From Bacillus altitudinis 41KF2b (GTDB taxonomy: Bacteria; Bacillota; Bacilli; Bacillales; Bacillaceae), in NCBI RefSeq assembly GCF_000691145.1, contig NZ_ASJC01000001.1, positions 124,001 through 188,000 on the forward strand: 64,000 bases of DNA, in the 5' to 3' direction. A program made the translations under genes and the position numbers. Numbering within the stretch: the stretch's first letter is position 1; each line of letters begins with the position of its first letter. The notes beneath the pieces were generated by a model. That model was not told where the DNA came from. It was given only the letters and a program-made list of their open reading frames with translations, and made no database searches. This document shows, piece after piece, positions 8,367 to 18,204 of the stretch.

Positions 8367-8996
8367 ATGGACAAAAAACAATGGGATCAATTCCTCGCAC
8401 CATATAAGCAAGCAGTCGAAGAATTAAAAGTGAAACTAAAAGGCATCCGAAAACTGTATGAATTTGAGGATGACCATTCACCAGTAGAATTTGTCACTGG
8501 CCGAGTGAAACCCGTTGCCAGCATATTGGAAAAGGCAAAGCGTAAAAATATCCCGATGCATGAGATTGAAACGATGCAGGATATTGCAGGGCTTCGCATT
8601 ATGTGCCAATTTGTAGAAGATATACAAGTCGTCAAGAAAATGCTTCAGTCACGAAAAGACTTCGTGGTTGTAGATAAACGCGACTATATTGCAGAACATA
8701 AAGAAAGCGGATACCGCTCGTACCACCTTGTTGTGTTATATCCGCTGCAAACGATCAATGGAGAGAAGCAGCTCCTCGTCGAAATCCAAATCCGTACATT
8801 AGCCATGAATTTTTGGGCGACCATCGAGCATTCTCTGAATTATAAATATAGCGGGAATATCCCGGAGAAGGTCAAGCAGCGCCTTCAAAGAGCTTCTGAG
8901 GCAGCATCTCTTCTTGATGATGAGATGTCTGAAATCAGAGGGGAAATTCAAGAAGCGCAAGTGGCATTTTCCCGGAAAAAGAAAAACGATAGCTGA
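8367..8996 (+). CDS. sasB: Small (p)ppGpp synthetase SasB/RelQ (YjbM)
   Basis: A 209-aa single-domain RelA/SpoT synthetase that transfers pyrophosphate from ATP to GTP/GDP. Synthetase signatures are visible: [48 protein letters not shown] and [18 protein letters not shown]. There is no hydrolase, TGS or ACT domain, as expected for the small class. It is in line with nadK, 65 bp downstream. GGGGGAAG precedes the ATG. Confidence 0.95.
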   Translation: MDKKQWDQFLAPYKQAVEELKVKLKGIRKLYEFEDDHSPVEFVTGRVKPVASILEKAKRKNIPMHEIETMQDIAGLRIMCQFVEDIQVVKKMLQSRKDFVVVDKRDYIAEHKESGYRSYHLVVLYPLQTINGEKQLLVEIQIRTLAMNFWATIEHSLNYKYSGNIPEKVKQRLQRASEAASLLDDEMSEIRGEIQEAQVAFSRKKKNDS

Positions 8997-9061
8997 GCCT
9001 AAGCTTGATCAAATATGATGCTGCTTTCTCGTCGCAGCAAGGTGGAAAAGGAGAAGAATTC

Positions 9062-9862
9062 ATGAAATTTGCAGTTTCTTCGAAAGGGAATTCTGTATCT
9101 GACACACTTAAAAATAAAATACAGACCTACTTATTGGATTTTGGAATGGAATTAAATGAAGAGGAACCCGATCTCGTCATTACAGTTGGCGGAGACGGAA
9201 CCCTTTTATACGCTTTTCACCGGTATAGCAACCGTCTGAACGAAACCGCTTTTGTCGGCGTACATACAGGCCATCTTGGTTTTTATGCGGACTGGGTCCC
9301 GAGTGAAATTGAAAAGCTTGTGTTAGCCATTGCCAAAACGCCTTATCATATTGTGGAATATCCGATTCTTGAAGTCATCGTCAGGTACAACGATGGGGGC
9401 AGGGAAGAAAAATATTTAGCAATGAATGAATGTACGATTAAAAGTATGGAAGGTACACTTGTGGCAGATGTTGAGATTAGGGGTCAGCTTTTTGAAACAT
9501 TCAGAGGAGACGGTCTTTGTTTGTCTACACCATCTGGCAGTACAGCCTATAATAAGGCACTTGGCGGGGCTATTATTCACCCATCCATTAGGGCGATCCA
9601 GCTGGCAGAAATGGCTTCAATCAACAACAGAGTGTTTAGAACGGTCGGTTCGCCGCTCATTTTGCCGGACCACCATACGTGTGTGATCAAACCGATTAAT
9701 GATGTGGATTTTCAGGTGACGATAGATCATTTGTCGCTGCTGCATAAAGATGTGAAATCCATTCAATGCCGAGTGGCAGACGAGAATGTCCGGTTTGCCC
9801 GATTTAGACCATTTCCGTTTTGGAAAAGGGTGCAAGATTCCTTTATCGGCAAAGGAGAATAA
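9062..9862 (+). CDS. nadK: NAD kinase (PpnK-A, YjbN)
   Basis: Phosphorylates NAD to NADP. The 266-aa product carries GGDG at residues 43-46 ([11 protein letters not shown]), the NE motif (MNECTIKS), and [14 protein letters not shown] for substrate binding. The start at 9062 follows AAAAGGAGAAG; an upstream in-frame start at 9005 would add 19 untypical residues and lacks a ribosome site. It lies between sasB and yjbO, all on one strand. Confidence 0.95.
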   Translation: MKFAVSSKGNSVSDTLKNKIQTYLLDFGMELNEEEPDLVITVGGDGTLLYAFHRYSNRLNETAFVGVHTGHLGFYADWVPSEIEKLVLAIAKTPYHIVEYPILEVIVRYNDGGREEKYLAMNECTIKSMEGTLVADVEIRGQLFETFRGDGLCLSTPSGSTAYNKALGGAIIHPSIRAIQLAEMASINNRVFRTVGSPLILPDHHTCVIKPINDVDFQVTIDHLSLLHKDVKSIQCRVADENVRFARFRPFPFWKRVQDSFIGKGE

Positions 9863-9879
9863 GAAAGAGGTTGTTCTAG

Positions 9880-10773
9880 CTGGAATACTTTAAGATAAAC
9901 AAAACCATATCAGCCAAAGAAGAAGGCAGGCTGCTGAAGGACTACTTAATCGATCTTGGCATTTCAAAAAGAATGCTGACAGATATTAAATTTGATGGCG
10001 GTGACCTTCTGATTAATGGAGAGCATGTGACCGTGAGATATGAGCTGCGCGAGGGAGACAGGCTCACCATTTTATTCCCCGAGGAAAAAGTGAGTGAAGG
10101 GCTAAAACCTTCGGCCATTCCACTTGATATTTTATTTGAGGACGAGCACGTGCTTGTGCTGAATAAAAAGCCGTATATCCCATCGATTCCTTCTCGAGAG
10201 CACCCTGAGCATAGTATTGCAAATGGACTGCTTCACCATTATGCTGAGCAGTCCGTTCGGCTGACTGTCCACTTGGTGAACCGTCTTGATCGTGATACTT
10301 CTGGTGTCATGTTAGTCGCTAAACATCGCTTTGCACACAGCCTTTTATCAAAGGCGCAGAAAAAAGGGGAAGTCAAGCGAACGTATAGAGCCATGACACA
10401 TGGCATGATCACGCAAAAGGAAGGAACAATTAGAGCAAAAATTGCTCGAAAAGGGGACAGCATTATTGAACGAATGGTAGATGAGTCTGGTCAGGAAGCC
10501 GTAACACATTATACAGTGCGGGCGGTACATACTCATTTAGACATGTCTGATGTGTCCCTCACCCTTGAAACGGGAAGAACTCATCAAATTCGTGTTCACA
10601 TGCAATTCCTTGGTCATCCGCTTGTTGGAGATACGCTATATGGTGGAACAAGCGAGAGAATAGGCAGGCAGGCACTTCATAGTGAAACCCTTGTTTTTCC
10701 GCATCCGATGACAGGGGAGTCCATGACCTTTTCGGCTCCTTTGCCGGATGATATGACATTATTGCTTCAGTAA
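9880..10773 (+). CDS. yjbO: RluA/RluD-type 23S rRNA pseudouridine synthase (YjbO)
   Basis: An S4-like N-terminal RNA-binding region, DYLIDLGISKRMLTDIK...GDLLINGEHV, precedes the pseudouridine synthase domain with the catalytic Asp in NRLDRDTSG, then RTHQIRVHMQFLGHPLVGD. The first ATG (9973) would cut the S4 region. The reading frame continues upstream to a CTG at 9880, with AAAGAGG 9 bp before it and an in-frame stop just upstream at 9877. CTG is therefore the best-supported start (297 aa), though an ATT/ATA start in between is possible. A bidirectional terminator follows. Confidence 0.88.
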   Translation: MEYFKINKTISAKEEGRLLKDYLIDLGISKRMLTDIKFDGGDLLINGEHVTVRYELREGDRLTILFPEEKVSEGLKPSAIPLDILFEDEHVLVLNKKPYIPSIPSREHPEHSIANGLLHHYAEQSVRLTVHLVNRLDRDTSGVMLVAKHRFAHSLLSKAQKKGEVKRTYRAMTHGMITQKEGTIRAKIARKGDSIIERMVDESGQEAVTHYTVRAVHTHLDMSDVSLTLETGRTHQIRVHMQFLGHPLVGDTLYGGTSERIGRQALHSETLVFPHPMTGESMTFSAPLPDDMTLLLQ

Positions 10774-10780
10774 ACAAGTA

Positions 10781-10817
10781 AACCCGGTCACCTGTCATGG
10801 TGGACCGGGTTTTTTAT
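10781..10817. terminator. Bidirectional terminator between yjbO and prpE
   Basis: AACCCGGTCacc...ggtGGACCGGGTT stem with TTTTTT on the plus side; it also sits at the prpE 3' end. Confidence 0.85.
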
Positions 10818-11557
10818 TGCGTGAAATGCTGAAACCTTGAATCATCATATGGCATAGATGAAGGAACAGATACTGTCTCAAGTTCTGGGTATCTAAGAGC
10901 AGAGAGCTGGTGGCCAAAGACGCAGCCTGTATCAATATTAACCGTTCTACCGATAAATCTTGGTTCTTTTACGGGTGTATGCCCGTACACAATCCATGGT
11001 TTTCCGTGATATTCCTTTGCCCAGTCCTTCCTGACAGGTCGACCGTCTGGCCATGTTTCTCCGGTGACTGCTCCAAATAATAGATAAGACCTCATCTGTT
11101 TGTTCGGTTTTTTGCCAATATCCTTTTCCTTCATCGCTGCGTGTGCAATGATCAGTTCATTCGGAATCAGTACATCATAAAGCGGTGCCTTTTCAAATAA
11201 ATGTTTAAATTCACGTGATAAAATGGTTTGTTCATCATGCGGCAGGTTTTTGATTTCGTTTACCGTTGTTTCAATGCCATGCAGTAATTTTACGGGATTT
11301 CCTTTCAAATAGCGATACAGCTTAAAACAATGGTTGCCAGGCACATAGCGGATGGCGCCCTTAGAATAGGCGTGTATGACAAATTGCATGACGGCAACTG
11401 ATCGAGGGCCGCGGTCTGTTAAATCACCAACAAGGGCTAGTGTTCTCTTATCAGGGTGGACAGGTAGTCCATGTTTGAGTTCGTATCCTAGTTTGTGTAT
11501 GAGGGTAAGCAGCTCTTCGTAGCAGCCGTGGATATCGCCGATGATATCGAATTTCAT
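10814..11557 (-). CDS. prpE: PrpE, bis(5'-nucleosyl)-tetraphosphatase / PP-phosphatase family
   Basis: A 247-aa calcineurin-like metallophosphatase that hydrolyses Ap4A; in B. subtilis it affects spore germination. Metal-binding motifs seen are GDIHGCYEE (residues 7-15), [11 protein letters not shown], and [14 protein letters not shown] (GNH). The ATG at 11557 follows AGGAGGAAC; an upstream frame would add eight residues without merit. It is convergent with yjbO. Confidence 0.93.
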   Translation of the reverse strand: MKFDIIGDIHGCYEELLTLIHKLGYELKHGLPVHPDKRTLALVGDLTDRGPRSVAVMQFVIHAYSKGAIRYVPGNHCFKLYRYLKGNPVKLLHGIETTVNEIKNLPHDEQTILSREFKHLFEKAPLYDVLIPNELIIAHAAMKEKDIGKKPNKQMRSYLLFGAVTGETWPDGRPVRKDWAKEYHGKPWIVYGHTPVKEPRFIGRTVNIDTGCVFGHQLSALRYPELETVSVPSSMPYDDSRFQHFTQ

Positions 11558-11717
11558 AAAGGTTCCTCCTGATTTTTTCATCCATTTATCGGATATAAAG
11601 AAGTTTGAATTTTAGAAAATATAACGAATGGCTTTCATTTCATTTGGGCAATTGTTAGAATCAATGCTTTAACGTAAAACTTAAAAATTAAACATGAATG
11701 TTAGGAGGCTTTAGCCA

Positions 11718-13565
11718 ATGGAGCATACATCTGTTTCATCACTCGTTGTCGTTATTATTGTAGCCTTTTTCACCCCCATTTTATTGCACCGATTTAAGCT
11801 GACCATCCCGGTCGTTGTCGCTGAAATCATCATGGGGCTCATCATTGGAAAAAGCGGTCTTCAACTAGTTGTTGAACATGACGCATGGCTAGATACGTTA
11901 TCCATGCTAGGTTTTATTTTTCTTATGTTTTTAAGTGGACTTGAAATAGATTTTTCTTCTTTTGAATCAAAGAAGAAAGCGCGAGAACTACCAAATGGAT
12001 TAAAAGAACCGAATACATTTAAAACAGCAACCATTATTTTTGTTGGCGTATTTTGTATGTCCTTTATCCTGTCTTATGCGTTTGTCCTTGCAGGATTTAT
12101 TCAAAATGCCTTTTTAATGACGCTTATTATTTCCACCATCTCATTGGGTGTGGTAGTTCCTACCTTAAAAGAAGAAAAGTTGATGCAGACGAATATTGGT
12201 CAAATCATTTTGCTTGTAGCCGTCATTGCTGATTTGGTGACAATGATTTTACTTGCTGTGTTTTCCTCCATTTATGGCGATGGAACAGGGAACATGTGGT
12301 TGCTCTTATTATTATTTGGGGCAGGTATTCTTCTTTATTTATTTGGCCGGGTATTTAAGACAAAGTCCATTTTTCAGTCCATGTCAAAAGGAACGGTGCA
12401 AATTGGGACAAGAGCCATCTTTACTCTCATTATAGTCTTAGTTGCCTTATCTGAATCACTCGGTGCTGAAAATATTCTTGGGGCTTTTTTAGCAGGTGTG
12501 CTTGTGTCTCTTCTTTCGCCTAATAAAGAACTCGTACAGCAGCTGGACTCGTTTGGCTATGGATTTTTAATTCCGATCTTTTTTGTGATGGTCGGTGTGG
12601 ACCTGAATATATGGTCACTCTTTAAAGATCCAACCATCATGATCATGATTCCGCTGCTGTTTATCGCATTATTGCTTAGTAAACTCGTTCCGATTCTTTA
12701 TTTAAAAAAATGGTATGACATGAAAAAAGTCATTGGTTCTGGTTTTTTATTAACCTCGACGTTATCCCTTGTCATTGCTGCTGCAACGATTGGTGAGCGG
12801 CTTGGTGTCATTGATCATAAAATGTCAGGAGCCCTTATTCTAGTCGCTGTGCTCACGAGTATTTTAACGCCTGTTTGGTTTAAGGCGTTATTTAAACAAG
12901 AACGTGAAACCAATCATAAAAAGCGTGTGACGTTTATTGGGGCGAATCAGCTGACGTTACCTGTGACGCTTGATTTGCATCAGGATGAATATGACATCCG
13001 TATTTTACACGTCTTTCAGGAAAATAAAGAAGCCTTGCTTGCTGACTCCATCTTTGAAGTTGAAGCGATTGAACAATATGACGATGATACGCTCAGACAG
13101 GCTGGCATCGGGCAAGAGGATGTGCTCGTTGTGGCTACAGGCAGTGAAACGAAAAATAAGGAAATTGCTTTATTTGCAAAAGAAGAAGGAGCTAAACAAG
13201 TCATTGCAAGTGTCAACAAAGCAGAAGCCGAGCTGACATTAAAGGAAGCAGGGATCGATACCTTTTCTAACTTCCTATCATCTAAAACGGTGCTGAGGGC
13301 ATTGATTGAAGCACCTGATGCGATTCGCTTGTTAACAAATGAGGATTCTTCTTTGTATCAAATTCAAATGAACAATCATCGGTATCATAATGTCATGCTG
13401 CGGGAATTTCCTTTTACCGGCGATTTGGTGTTTGTCCGTATTTTTAGAGGAATTGACAGCTTAGTACCGCATGGGGATACGACGCTTAGAAGCGGTGACC
13501 GCGTGCTTGTGTCTGGCTCCCGGGAGTATGTGGCAGGACTAAGAGCCCAATTAGAGTTGCAATGA
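11718..13565 (+). CDS. yjbQ: YjbQ, CPA2-family monovalent cation:proton antiporter with RCK domains
   Basis: A 615-aa inner-membrane antiporter. Residues about 1-385 form some 12 transmembrane segments of the KefB/CPA2 type (GLIIGKSGL, ANILGAFLAG-like ENILGAFLAGVLVS). A cytosolic RCK_N-like nucleotide-binding region (RVTFIGANQLTLPV...VVATGSETKNKEIA) and an RCK_C domain (LVPHGDTTLRSGDRVLVSG) follow. The substrate (Na+ or K+) cannot be read from sequence. ATG follows AGGAGGC. It is not in an obvious operon. Confidence 0.9.
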   Translation: MEHTSVSSLVVVIIVAFFTPILLHRFKLTIPVVVAEIIMGLIIGKSGLQLVVEHDAWLDTLSMLGFIFLMFLSGLEIDFSSFESKKKARELPNGLKEPNTFKTATIIFVGVFCMSFILSYAFVLAGFIQNAFLMTLIISTISLGVVVPTLKEEKLMQTNIGQIILLVAVIADLVTMILLAVFSSIYGDGTGNMWLLLLLFGAGILLYLFGRVFKTKSIFQSMSKGTVQIGTRAIFTLIIVLVALSESLGAENILGAFLAGVLVSLLSPNKELVQQLDSFGYGFLIPIFFVMVGVDLNIWSLFKDPTIMIMIPLLFIALLLSKLVPILYLKKWYDMKKVIGSGFLLTSTLSLVIAAATIGERLGVIDHKMSGALILVAVLTSILTPVWFKALFKQERETNHKKRVTFIGANQLTLPVTLDLHQDEYDIRILHVFQENKEALLADSIFEVEAIEQYDDDTLRQAGIGQEDVLVVATGSETKNKEIALFAKEEGAKQVIASVNKAEAELTLKEAGIDTFSNFLSSKTVLRALIEAPDAIRLLTNEDSSLYQIQMNNHRYHNVMLREFPFTGDLVFVRIFRGIDSLVPHGDTTLRSGDRVLVSGSREYVAGLRAQLELQ

Positions 13566-13569
13566 ACCC

Positions 13570-13598
13570 TTGACCGATGAACAAATCCTGATTAAGAT
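13570..13598 (+). promoter_or_regulatory. Promoter of the thiamine operon
   Basis: TTGACC (13570-13575), 17-bp spacer, TAAGAT (13593-13598), immediately upstream of the TPP aptamer. Confidence 0.65.
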
Positions 13599-13623
13599 AG
13601 AGGTACAACAATATATGTTTGAT

Positions 13624-13720
13624 CCACTAGGGGAGTCCTTTAAAAGGGCTGAGATAAAAGTGTAGACTTTTAGACCCTCATTACCTGAACAGGTTCATAC
13701 CTGCGTAGGGAAGTGGTGCG
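13624..13720 (+). ncRNA. TPP riboswitch (Thi box)
   Basis: The conserved aptamer parts appear in order: GGGGAGTCC, GGGCTGAGA, ACCCTCATTACCTGAACAGG, TCATACCTGCGTAGGGAAG. TPP binding should favour the terminator at 13749-13780 and lower expression of the tenA-thiD operon. Confidence 0.96.
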
Positions 13721-13748
13721 GTGTTTGACTATGCTTTTTACAAATTCC

Positions 13749-13782
13749 AAACCACTTTCCACGCGGAAAGTGGTTTTTTTAT
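13749..13782 (+). terminator. TPP-controlled attenuator terminator
   Basis: Perfect stem AACCACTTTCC/GGAAAGTGGTT (13750-13760 and 13765-13775) with a T-run. The aptamer 3' segment GGAAGTGGT can pair with the left arm as antiterminator. Confidence 0.9.
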
Positions 13783-13806
13783 ATGGAAAAACAGGAGGAG
13801 AGGAAC

Positions 13807-14517
13807 ATGACATTTTCGAATGAATGTAAAGAAGCAGCAGCTAGATGGTGGAATGGGAGCTTTACACACCCTTTTGTGCAAGGGATTGGTGATGGCACAC
13901 TTTCACTCGATCGTTTCACTTATTATGTGATGCAGGATTCGTACTATTTAACTCATTTTGCAAAAGTACAGTCATATGGAGCCGCCATTAGTGAGGACTT
14001 ACATACGACAGGCAGAATGGCATATCATGCGCAGGGTACGTATGAAGCAGAGCTATCACTGCATAGAAAGTTCACAGAACTGCTCCAGATCTCTGATGAA
14101 GCGCTGGCAAACTTTAAACCTTCTCCAACTGCATATGCATATACCTCGCATATGTACCGATCTGTGAAAAGCGGTCGTTTTGAAGAAATTTTAGCCGCAT
14201 TATTGCCGTGCTACTGGCTTTATTATGAGGTAGGAGAAAAACTGAAACAAACAACACCTGACCATCCGATTTATCAAGAATGGATTTTGACATATGGCGG
14301 AGATTGGTTTAAAGAGCTTGTTTTTGAACAGGTGAACCGTTTTAATGAACTTGCAGAAAAAGCGCCAGAACATGTGCGGGCTAATATGAAAGAAAATTTC
14401 GTGATTTCGAGCTATTACGAATACCATTTCTGGGAGATGGCATATGAAAAAGAAATGTGGCAGACAGCATGCTTAGATGGGGTTGGTGCAAATGGAACTC
14501 CACGCAGTGACAAATGA
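13807..14517 (+). CDS. tenA: Aminopyrimidine aminohydrolase TenA (thiaminase II)
   Basis: Salvages thiamine breakdown products by deaminating 4-amino-5-aminomethyl-2-methylpyrimidine to HMP. The 236-aa product has the catalytic Cys at residue 135 (ALLPCYWLYYEVG) and E205 in the SSYYEYHFWE segment, matching the B. subtilis enzyme in length and position. ATG at 13807 follows AGGAGGAGAGG. First gene of the riboswitch-controlled operon; it overlaps tenI. Confidence 0.96.
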   Translation: MTFSNECKEAAARWWNGSFTHPFVQGIGDGTLSLDRFTYYVMQDSYYLTHFAKVQSYGAAISEDLHTTGRMAYHAQGTYEAELSLHRKFTELLQISDEALANFKPSPTAYAYTSHMYRSVKSGRFEEILAALLPCYWLYYEVGEKLKQTTPDHPIYQEWILTYGGDWFKELVFEQVNRFNELAEKAPEHVRANMKENFVISSYYEYHFWEMAYEKEMWQTACLDGVGANGTPRSDK

Positions 14518-15109
14518 TACGCTTCCTATCAGGGAGCTCATCAAGCAAATAAAAGACATTGCGTCTGAAGTAGACTTTATTCATATTCGTGAACGATCGA
14601 AGGCAGCAGGTGAACTGGTTCACCTCGTGAAACAACTCCTAGCAGAAGGTGTTCCGAAAGAAAAGCTGATTATCAATGACCGAGTTGACGTTGCGCTGCT
14701 GACCAATATTCACCGGGTTCATCTTCCTGGACACAGCTTTTCGCCAAAGGAATTAAGACAAAAATTTCCTCACCTCCATGCGGGGGTATCGGTTCATTCG
14801 ATAGAAGAAGCCAAAGCAGCAGAGAAGAACGGGGCAGAGTATGTCATGTTTGGGCATGTGTATGATACCGCATGCAAACCCGGACTACAGGCGAGAGGCA
14901 TAAAGGTTGTGGAGGAAATGACTTCTACGCTGTCCATTCCAGTTGTTGTCATTGGTGGAATCACACCAGAACGACTGCCAGAATTGATGCATGTTGATTT
15001 AAAGGGAATAGCCGTCATGTCGGGGATTTTTGCTCATCCTCAGCCGCGCAAAATGGCGCAAACATTTTCTAAAAAGCGAGAGGAGAATCCTTATGAACAA
15101 GCATTATGA
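14492..15109 (+). CDS. tenI: Thiazole tautomerase TenI
   Basis: Converts the ThiG product to the aromatic thiazole carboxylate tautomer used in thiamine synthesis. TIM-barrel of the ThiE fold, 205 aa; it begins MELHAVTND, with VDFIHIRERSK, VSVHSIEEAKAAEKNGAEYV, FGHVYDTACKPG (His-containing active-site loop) and IPVVVIGGITPERL. The start at 14492 gives the family length and overlaps the tenA 3' end by 26 bp, suggesting translational coupling. Confidence 0.94.
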   Translation: MELHAVTNDTLPIRELIKQIKDIASEVDFIHIRERSKAAGELVHLVKQLLAEGVPKEKLIINDRVDVALLTNIHRVHLPGHSFSPKELRQKFPHLHAGVSVHSIEEAKAAEKNGAEYVMFGHVYDTACKPGLQARGIKVVEEMTSTLSIPVVVIGGITPERLPELMHVDLKGIAVMSGIFAHPQPRKMAQTFSKKREENPYEQAL

Positions 15110-16205
15110 TGTGGCAATCATTGGTGGTGGAATCATAGGGATGTCGATCGCTTATCACCTTGCAAAAGCAGGAAAGCAGATTGTCTTATTTGAGGCAAAT
15201 GAGATCGGGAAGCAAACGACGAGTGCGGCTGCTGGCATGCTGGGTGCACATGCTGAAGGAGAAGGTGATGAAGATATTTTCTTTCAAGTAGGCAGACAAA
15301 GTCAGGCTTTATATGAAAAATTAACGGTCGACCTTCAGCATGAATCGGGCATTGATATTCGGACATCAGTGGGCGGGATTATGAAGGTGGCTTTTACAGA
15401 ACAAGAAAAGCGTGCGCTTTGCCGGATGCAGCATTTGCCCACATTTGAATGGCTTGAAGCAAGCAGCGTAAAAGAACGTATGCCTCAAATAGCAGATGAC
15501 ATTGTAGGAGCAGGCTTGATAGTAGATGATGTACATGTCGAGCCATATGCGGTATGCAGGGCTTTTTGGCAGGCGGCTGTTCGGCATGGAGCGGATGTGA
15601 AGGAGTTTACCCCCGTTATTGATGTAAAGAGGGGAAAAGAAACATTGACAGTCAGTACAGCTAAAGGCAGCTTCACATGTGATCATCTGACTGTAGCAAG
15701 TGGTGTATGGTCAGGTCGTTTTTTAGAAGAACTGGGGTTATCACATTCTCTCTATCCAGTAAAAGGAGAATGCGTGTCTGTTTGGAATAACGGTCCAGCG
15801 CTTGCACACACCATCTACCATGATCATTGTTATATCGTTCAAAGGGATAGCGGTAAGCTAGTGATTGGTGCAACGATGAAACCGAATGACTGGCAGGCCG
15901 TTCCGACACTTGGCGGTATTGAAGCAGTTATTCACAAAGCATCTCAGCTCATGCCTTCTATTCGAGAGATGCCGATTGATCAATGCTGGGCAGGTCTTCG
16001 GCCAGCGACAAGCGACCGGCATCCCTATATCGGAAAACATCCAGAAGACGAGCGTATTCTTTTTGCAACGGGACATTATCGAAATGGCATTTTACTTGCG
16101 CCAATTACGGGGGAAATCATTCGCCGCTTGATAGTAGGCGAGTCTGTTCACAAGGAATGGCTTCATGCGTTTCGGATTGGGCGAAAGGAGGCATTGTTCG
16201 TATGA
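15093..16205 (+). CDS. thiO: Glycine oxidase ThiO
   Basis: FAD enzyme that oxidises glycine to the imine used for the thiazole ring. The 370-aa product opens with the dinucleotide-binding motif YDVAIIGGGIIGMSIAYHLA and the glycine-oxidase segment KQTTSAAAGMLGAHAE. It ends with the DAAO-type CWAGLRPATSDRHPYIG and ATGHYRNGILLAPITGE. ATG at 15093 follows AGAGGAGAA and overlaps the tenI end. Confidence 0.95.
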   Translation: MNKHYDVAIIGGGIIGMSIAYHLAKAGKQIVLFEANEIGKQTTSAAAGMLGAHAEGEGDEDIFFQVGRQSQALYEKLTVDLQHESGIDIRTSVGGIMKVAFTEQEKRALCRMQHLPTFEWLEASSVKERMPQIADDIVGAGLIVDDVHVEPYAVCRAFWQAAVRHGADVKEFTPVIDVKRGKETLTVSTAKGSFTCDHLTVASGVWSGRFLEELGLSHSLYPVKGECVSVWNNGPALAHTIYHDHCYIVQRDSGKLVIGATMKPNDWQAVPTLGGIEAVIHKASQLMPSIREMPIDQCWAGLRPATSDRHPYIGKHPEDERILFATGHYRNGILLAPITGEIIRRLIVGESVHKEWLHAFRIGRKEALFV

Positions 16206-16405
16206 AAATTCAATTGAATGGAAGAATGGTTGATTTCGATAAGGAAAATGGCACGATTTTTGATTTGCTATCAGCCTATCAGCTTGAAAATCGAGTGGTG
16301 ATCGTTGAAAAGAACCAAGAAATTATAGATAAAGAAGCCTTTCAACAGGTAAAAATTCAACCAAATGACACGATTGAAATCGTTCACTTTGTAGGAGGAG
16401 GATGA
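16202..16405 (+). CDS. thiS: Sulfur carrier protein ThiS
   Basis: A 67-aa ubiquitin-like carrier whose C-terminal Gly-Gly (HFVGGG end) is adenylated by ThiF and charged with sulfur for thiazole synthesis. The ATGA overlap with thiO and the GAAAGGAGG just upstream fix the start. Shares the beta-grasp pattern of ThiS ([12 protein letters not shown]...[13 protein letters not shown]). Confidence 0.95.
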   Translation: MKIQLNGRMVDFDKENGTIFDLLSAYQLENRVVIVEKNQEIIDKEAFQQVKIQPNDTIEIVHFVGGG

Positions 16406-16409
16406 CACC

Positions 16410-17177
16410 ATGCTGCGCATTGGCGGAAAAACATTTACATCAAGACTATTACTAGGGACAGGAAAGTATCCATCATTTGAAGTTCAAAAAGAGGCGGTCA
16501 ACGTATCAGAAGCTGAAATTTTGACCTTTGCTGTGCGAAGAATGAACATATTTGAACCATCACAGCCCAATTTTTTAGAGCAGCTCGATTTATCAGCCTA
16601 TACATTGCTACCAAATACTGCAGGGGCAAGTACAGCGGAAGAAGCGGTGAGGATTGCTCGTTTAGCGAAAGCTTCTGGACTGTGTGACATGATCAAAGTA
16701 GAAGTCATTGGCTGCTCAAGGTCTCTTCTGCCAGATCCAGTCGAAACGTTAAAAGCATCTGAAATGCTATTAGAAGAAGGTTTTATCGTGTTGCCATATA
16801 CGTCAGATGATGTGGTGTTGGCAAGGAAATTAGAAGAACTTGGTGTCCATGCCATTATGCCAGGTGCTTCTCCAATTGGATCAGGTCAAGGACTTTTAAA
16901 CCCTCTGAATCTATCGTTTATTATCGAACAGGCAAAGGTGCCAGTTATTATTGATGCGGGTGTAGGTTCGCCGAAGGATGCTGCTTATGCGATGGAATTG
17001 GGCGCTGATGCTGTATTACTGAATACAGCCGTGTCTGGCGCAAAGGACCCTGTGAAAATGGCTAAAGCGATGAAGCTGGCGATTGAATCTGGAAGACTCG
17101 GTTTCGAGGCAGGCCGTATTCCACTCAAAAACTATGGAACAGCCAGCAGTCCGCAAGAAGGAATGCCAGCATTTTGA
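16410..17177 (+). CDS. thiG: Thiazole synthase ThiG
   Basis: Condenses DXP, the glycine-derived imine and ThiS thiocarboxylate. The 255-aa TIM barrel has the Schiff-base Lys in DMIKVEVIG (K96), [23 protein letters not shown] and [32 protein letters not shown] follows GGAGGAGGATG, 4 bp after thiS. Confidence 0.96.
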   Translation: MLRIGGKTFTSRLLLGTGKYPSFEVQKEAVNVSEAEILTFAVRRMNIFEPSQPNFLEQLDLSAYTLLPNTAGASTAEEAVRIARLAKASGLCDMIKVEVIGCSRSLLPDPVETLKASEMLLEEGFIVLPYTSDDVVLARKLEELGVHAIMPGASPIGSGQGLLNPLNLSFIIEQAKVPVIIDAGVGSPKDAAYAMELGADAVLLNTAVSGAKDPVKMAKAMKLAIESGRLGFEAGRIPLKNYGTASSPQEGMPAF

Positions 17178-18187
17178 GCACACGTTATTCACGCCAAGAG
17201 CTTTTTAGGCCGATCGGTACAGAAGGACAAAAACGGCTAAATGCCTCAAATGCCGTCATTATTGGGGCTGGGGCACTTGGAACAGCGAGTGCTGAAATGC
17301 TCGTCCGTGCCGGCGTAGGATCTGTCACCATTTTGGATAGAGATTATATTGAATGGAGCAACCTGCAGCGTCAGCAGCTTTACACAGAACAAGATGTTCT
17401 TGATCGGCTGCCAAAGGCTGTGGCTGCTGAGAAAAGACTCAAGCAGGTGAACAGTGACGTTCATGTGAGAGGCATCGTCATTGACGTGACCGCTCAAAAT
17501 ATTGATGAGTACGTCAGCGGGGCATCCATCATCGTGGATGCAGCGGATAATTTTGAGGTGAGAATGATTGCGAACGATGCGGCCGTCAAACATCAAATTC
17601 CGTTCCTTTACGGGGCCTGTGTAGCAAGCTATGGTATTCAATTCACAGTGATTCCTGGTGAAACACCATGTTTACACTGCCTGCTTGAGCATTTGCCTGC
17701 ACAAGGCATGACATGTGATACAGCAGGAATTATTAGTCCAGTAGTGCAGCAGGTTGCGGCCTATCAAGTGGCGGATGCACTGAAGCTTTTAACAGGACAC
17801 CACATCACACCGGTATTAAGATCGTTTGATTTATGGACAAACGAGCGATCTGATATTCGATCCGTTACGTCTTTAAAAAAGAAACAATGTCCAAGCTGCG
17901 GTCTTAAGACATATCCATTTCTCTCATATGATCAAAGAGCAAAAGCAGATGTATTATGTGGACGAAATACCGTACAAATTCGCAGTGCACTAGGGGCACC
18001 CCCTGCGCTGCATGAAGTAGCCCGTCAGCTAAAGAAAGCAGGAATGGATGTGTTGGAAAATCCTTATTTGCTTTCGTGTCAGAAGGATGAGTACAAGCTT
18101 GTTTTATTCAAAGATGGCAGAGCGCTTGTACATGGGACAAATGATATTGCGAAAGCGAGAACGATTTATCATCAATGGATTGGCTAA
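17174..18187 (+). CDS. thiF: ThiS adenylyltransferase ThiF (E1-like)
   Basis: Activates the ThiS C-terminus with ATP. A 337-aa MoeB/ThiF-type protein: nucleotide site [41 protein letters not shown], zinc Cys pair [11 protein letters not shown] and KQCPSCG. About 80 C-terminal residues follow the usual MoeB-like core. TTG start at 17174, overlapping the thiG TGA, after AAGAAGGA. Confidence 0.94.
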   Translation: MSTRYSRQELFRPIGTEGQKRLNASNAVIIGAGALGTASAEMLVRAGVGSVTILDRDYIEWSNLQRQQLYTEQDVLDRLPKAVAAEKRLKQVNSDVHVRGIVIDVTAQNIDEYVSGASIIVDAADNFEVRMIANDAAVKHQIPFLYGACVASYGIQFTVIPGETPCLHCLLEHLPAQGMTCDTAGIISPVVQQVAAYQVADALKLLTGHHITPVLRSFDLWTNERSDIRSVTSLKKKQCPSCGLKTYPFLSYDQRAKADVLCGRNTVQIRSALGAPPALHEVARQLKKAGMDVLENPYLLSCQKDEYKLVLFKDGRALVHGTNDIAKARTIYHQWIG

Positions 18188-18204
18188 TGAGAGGGTGAGA
18201 TGAC

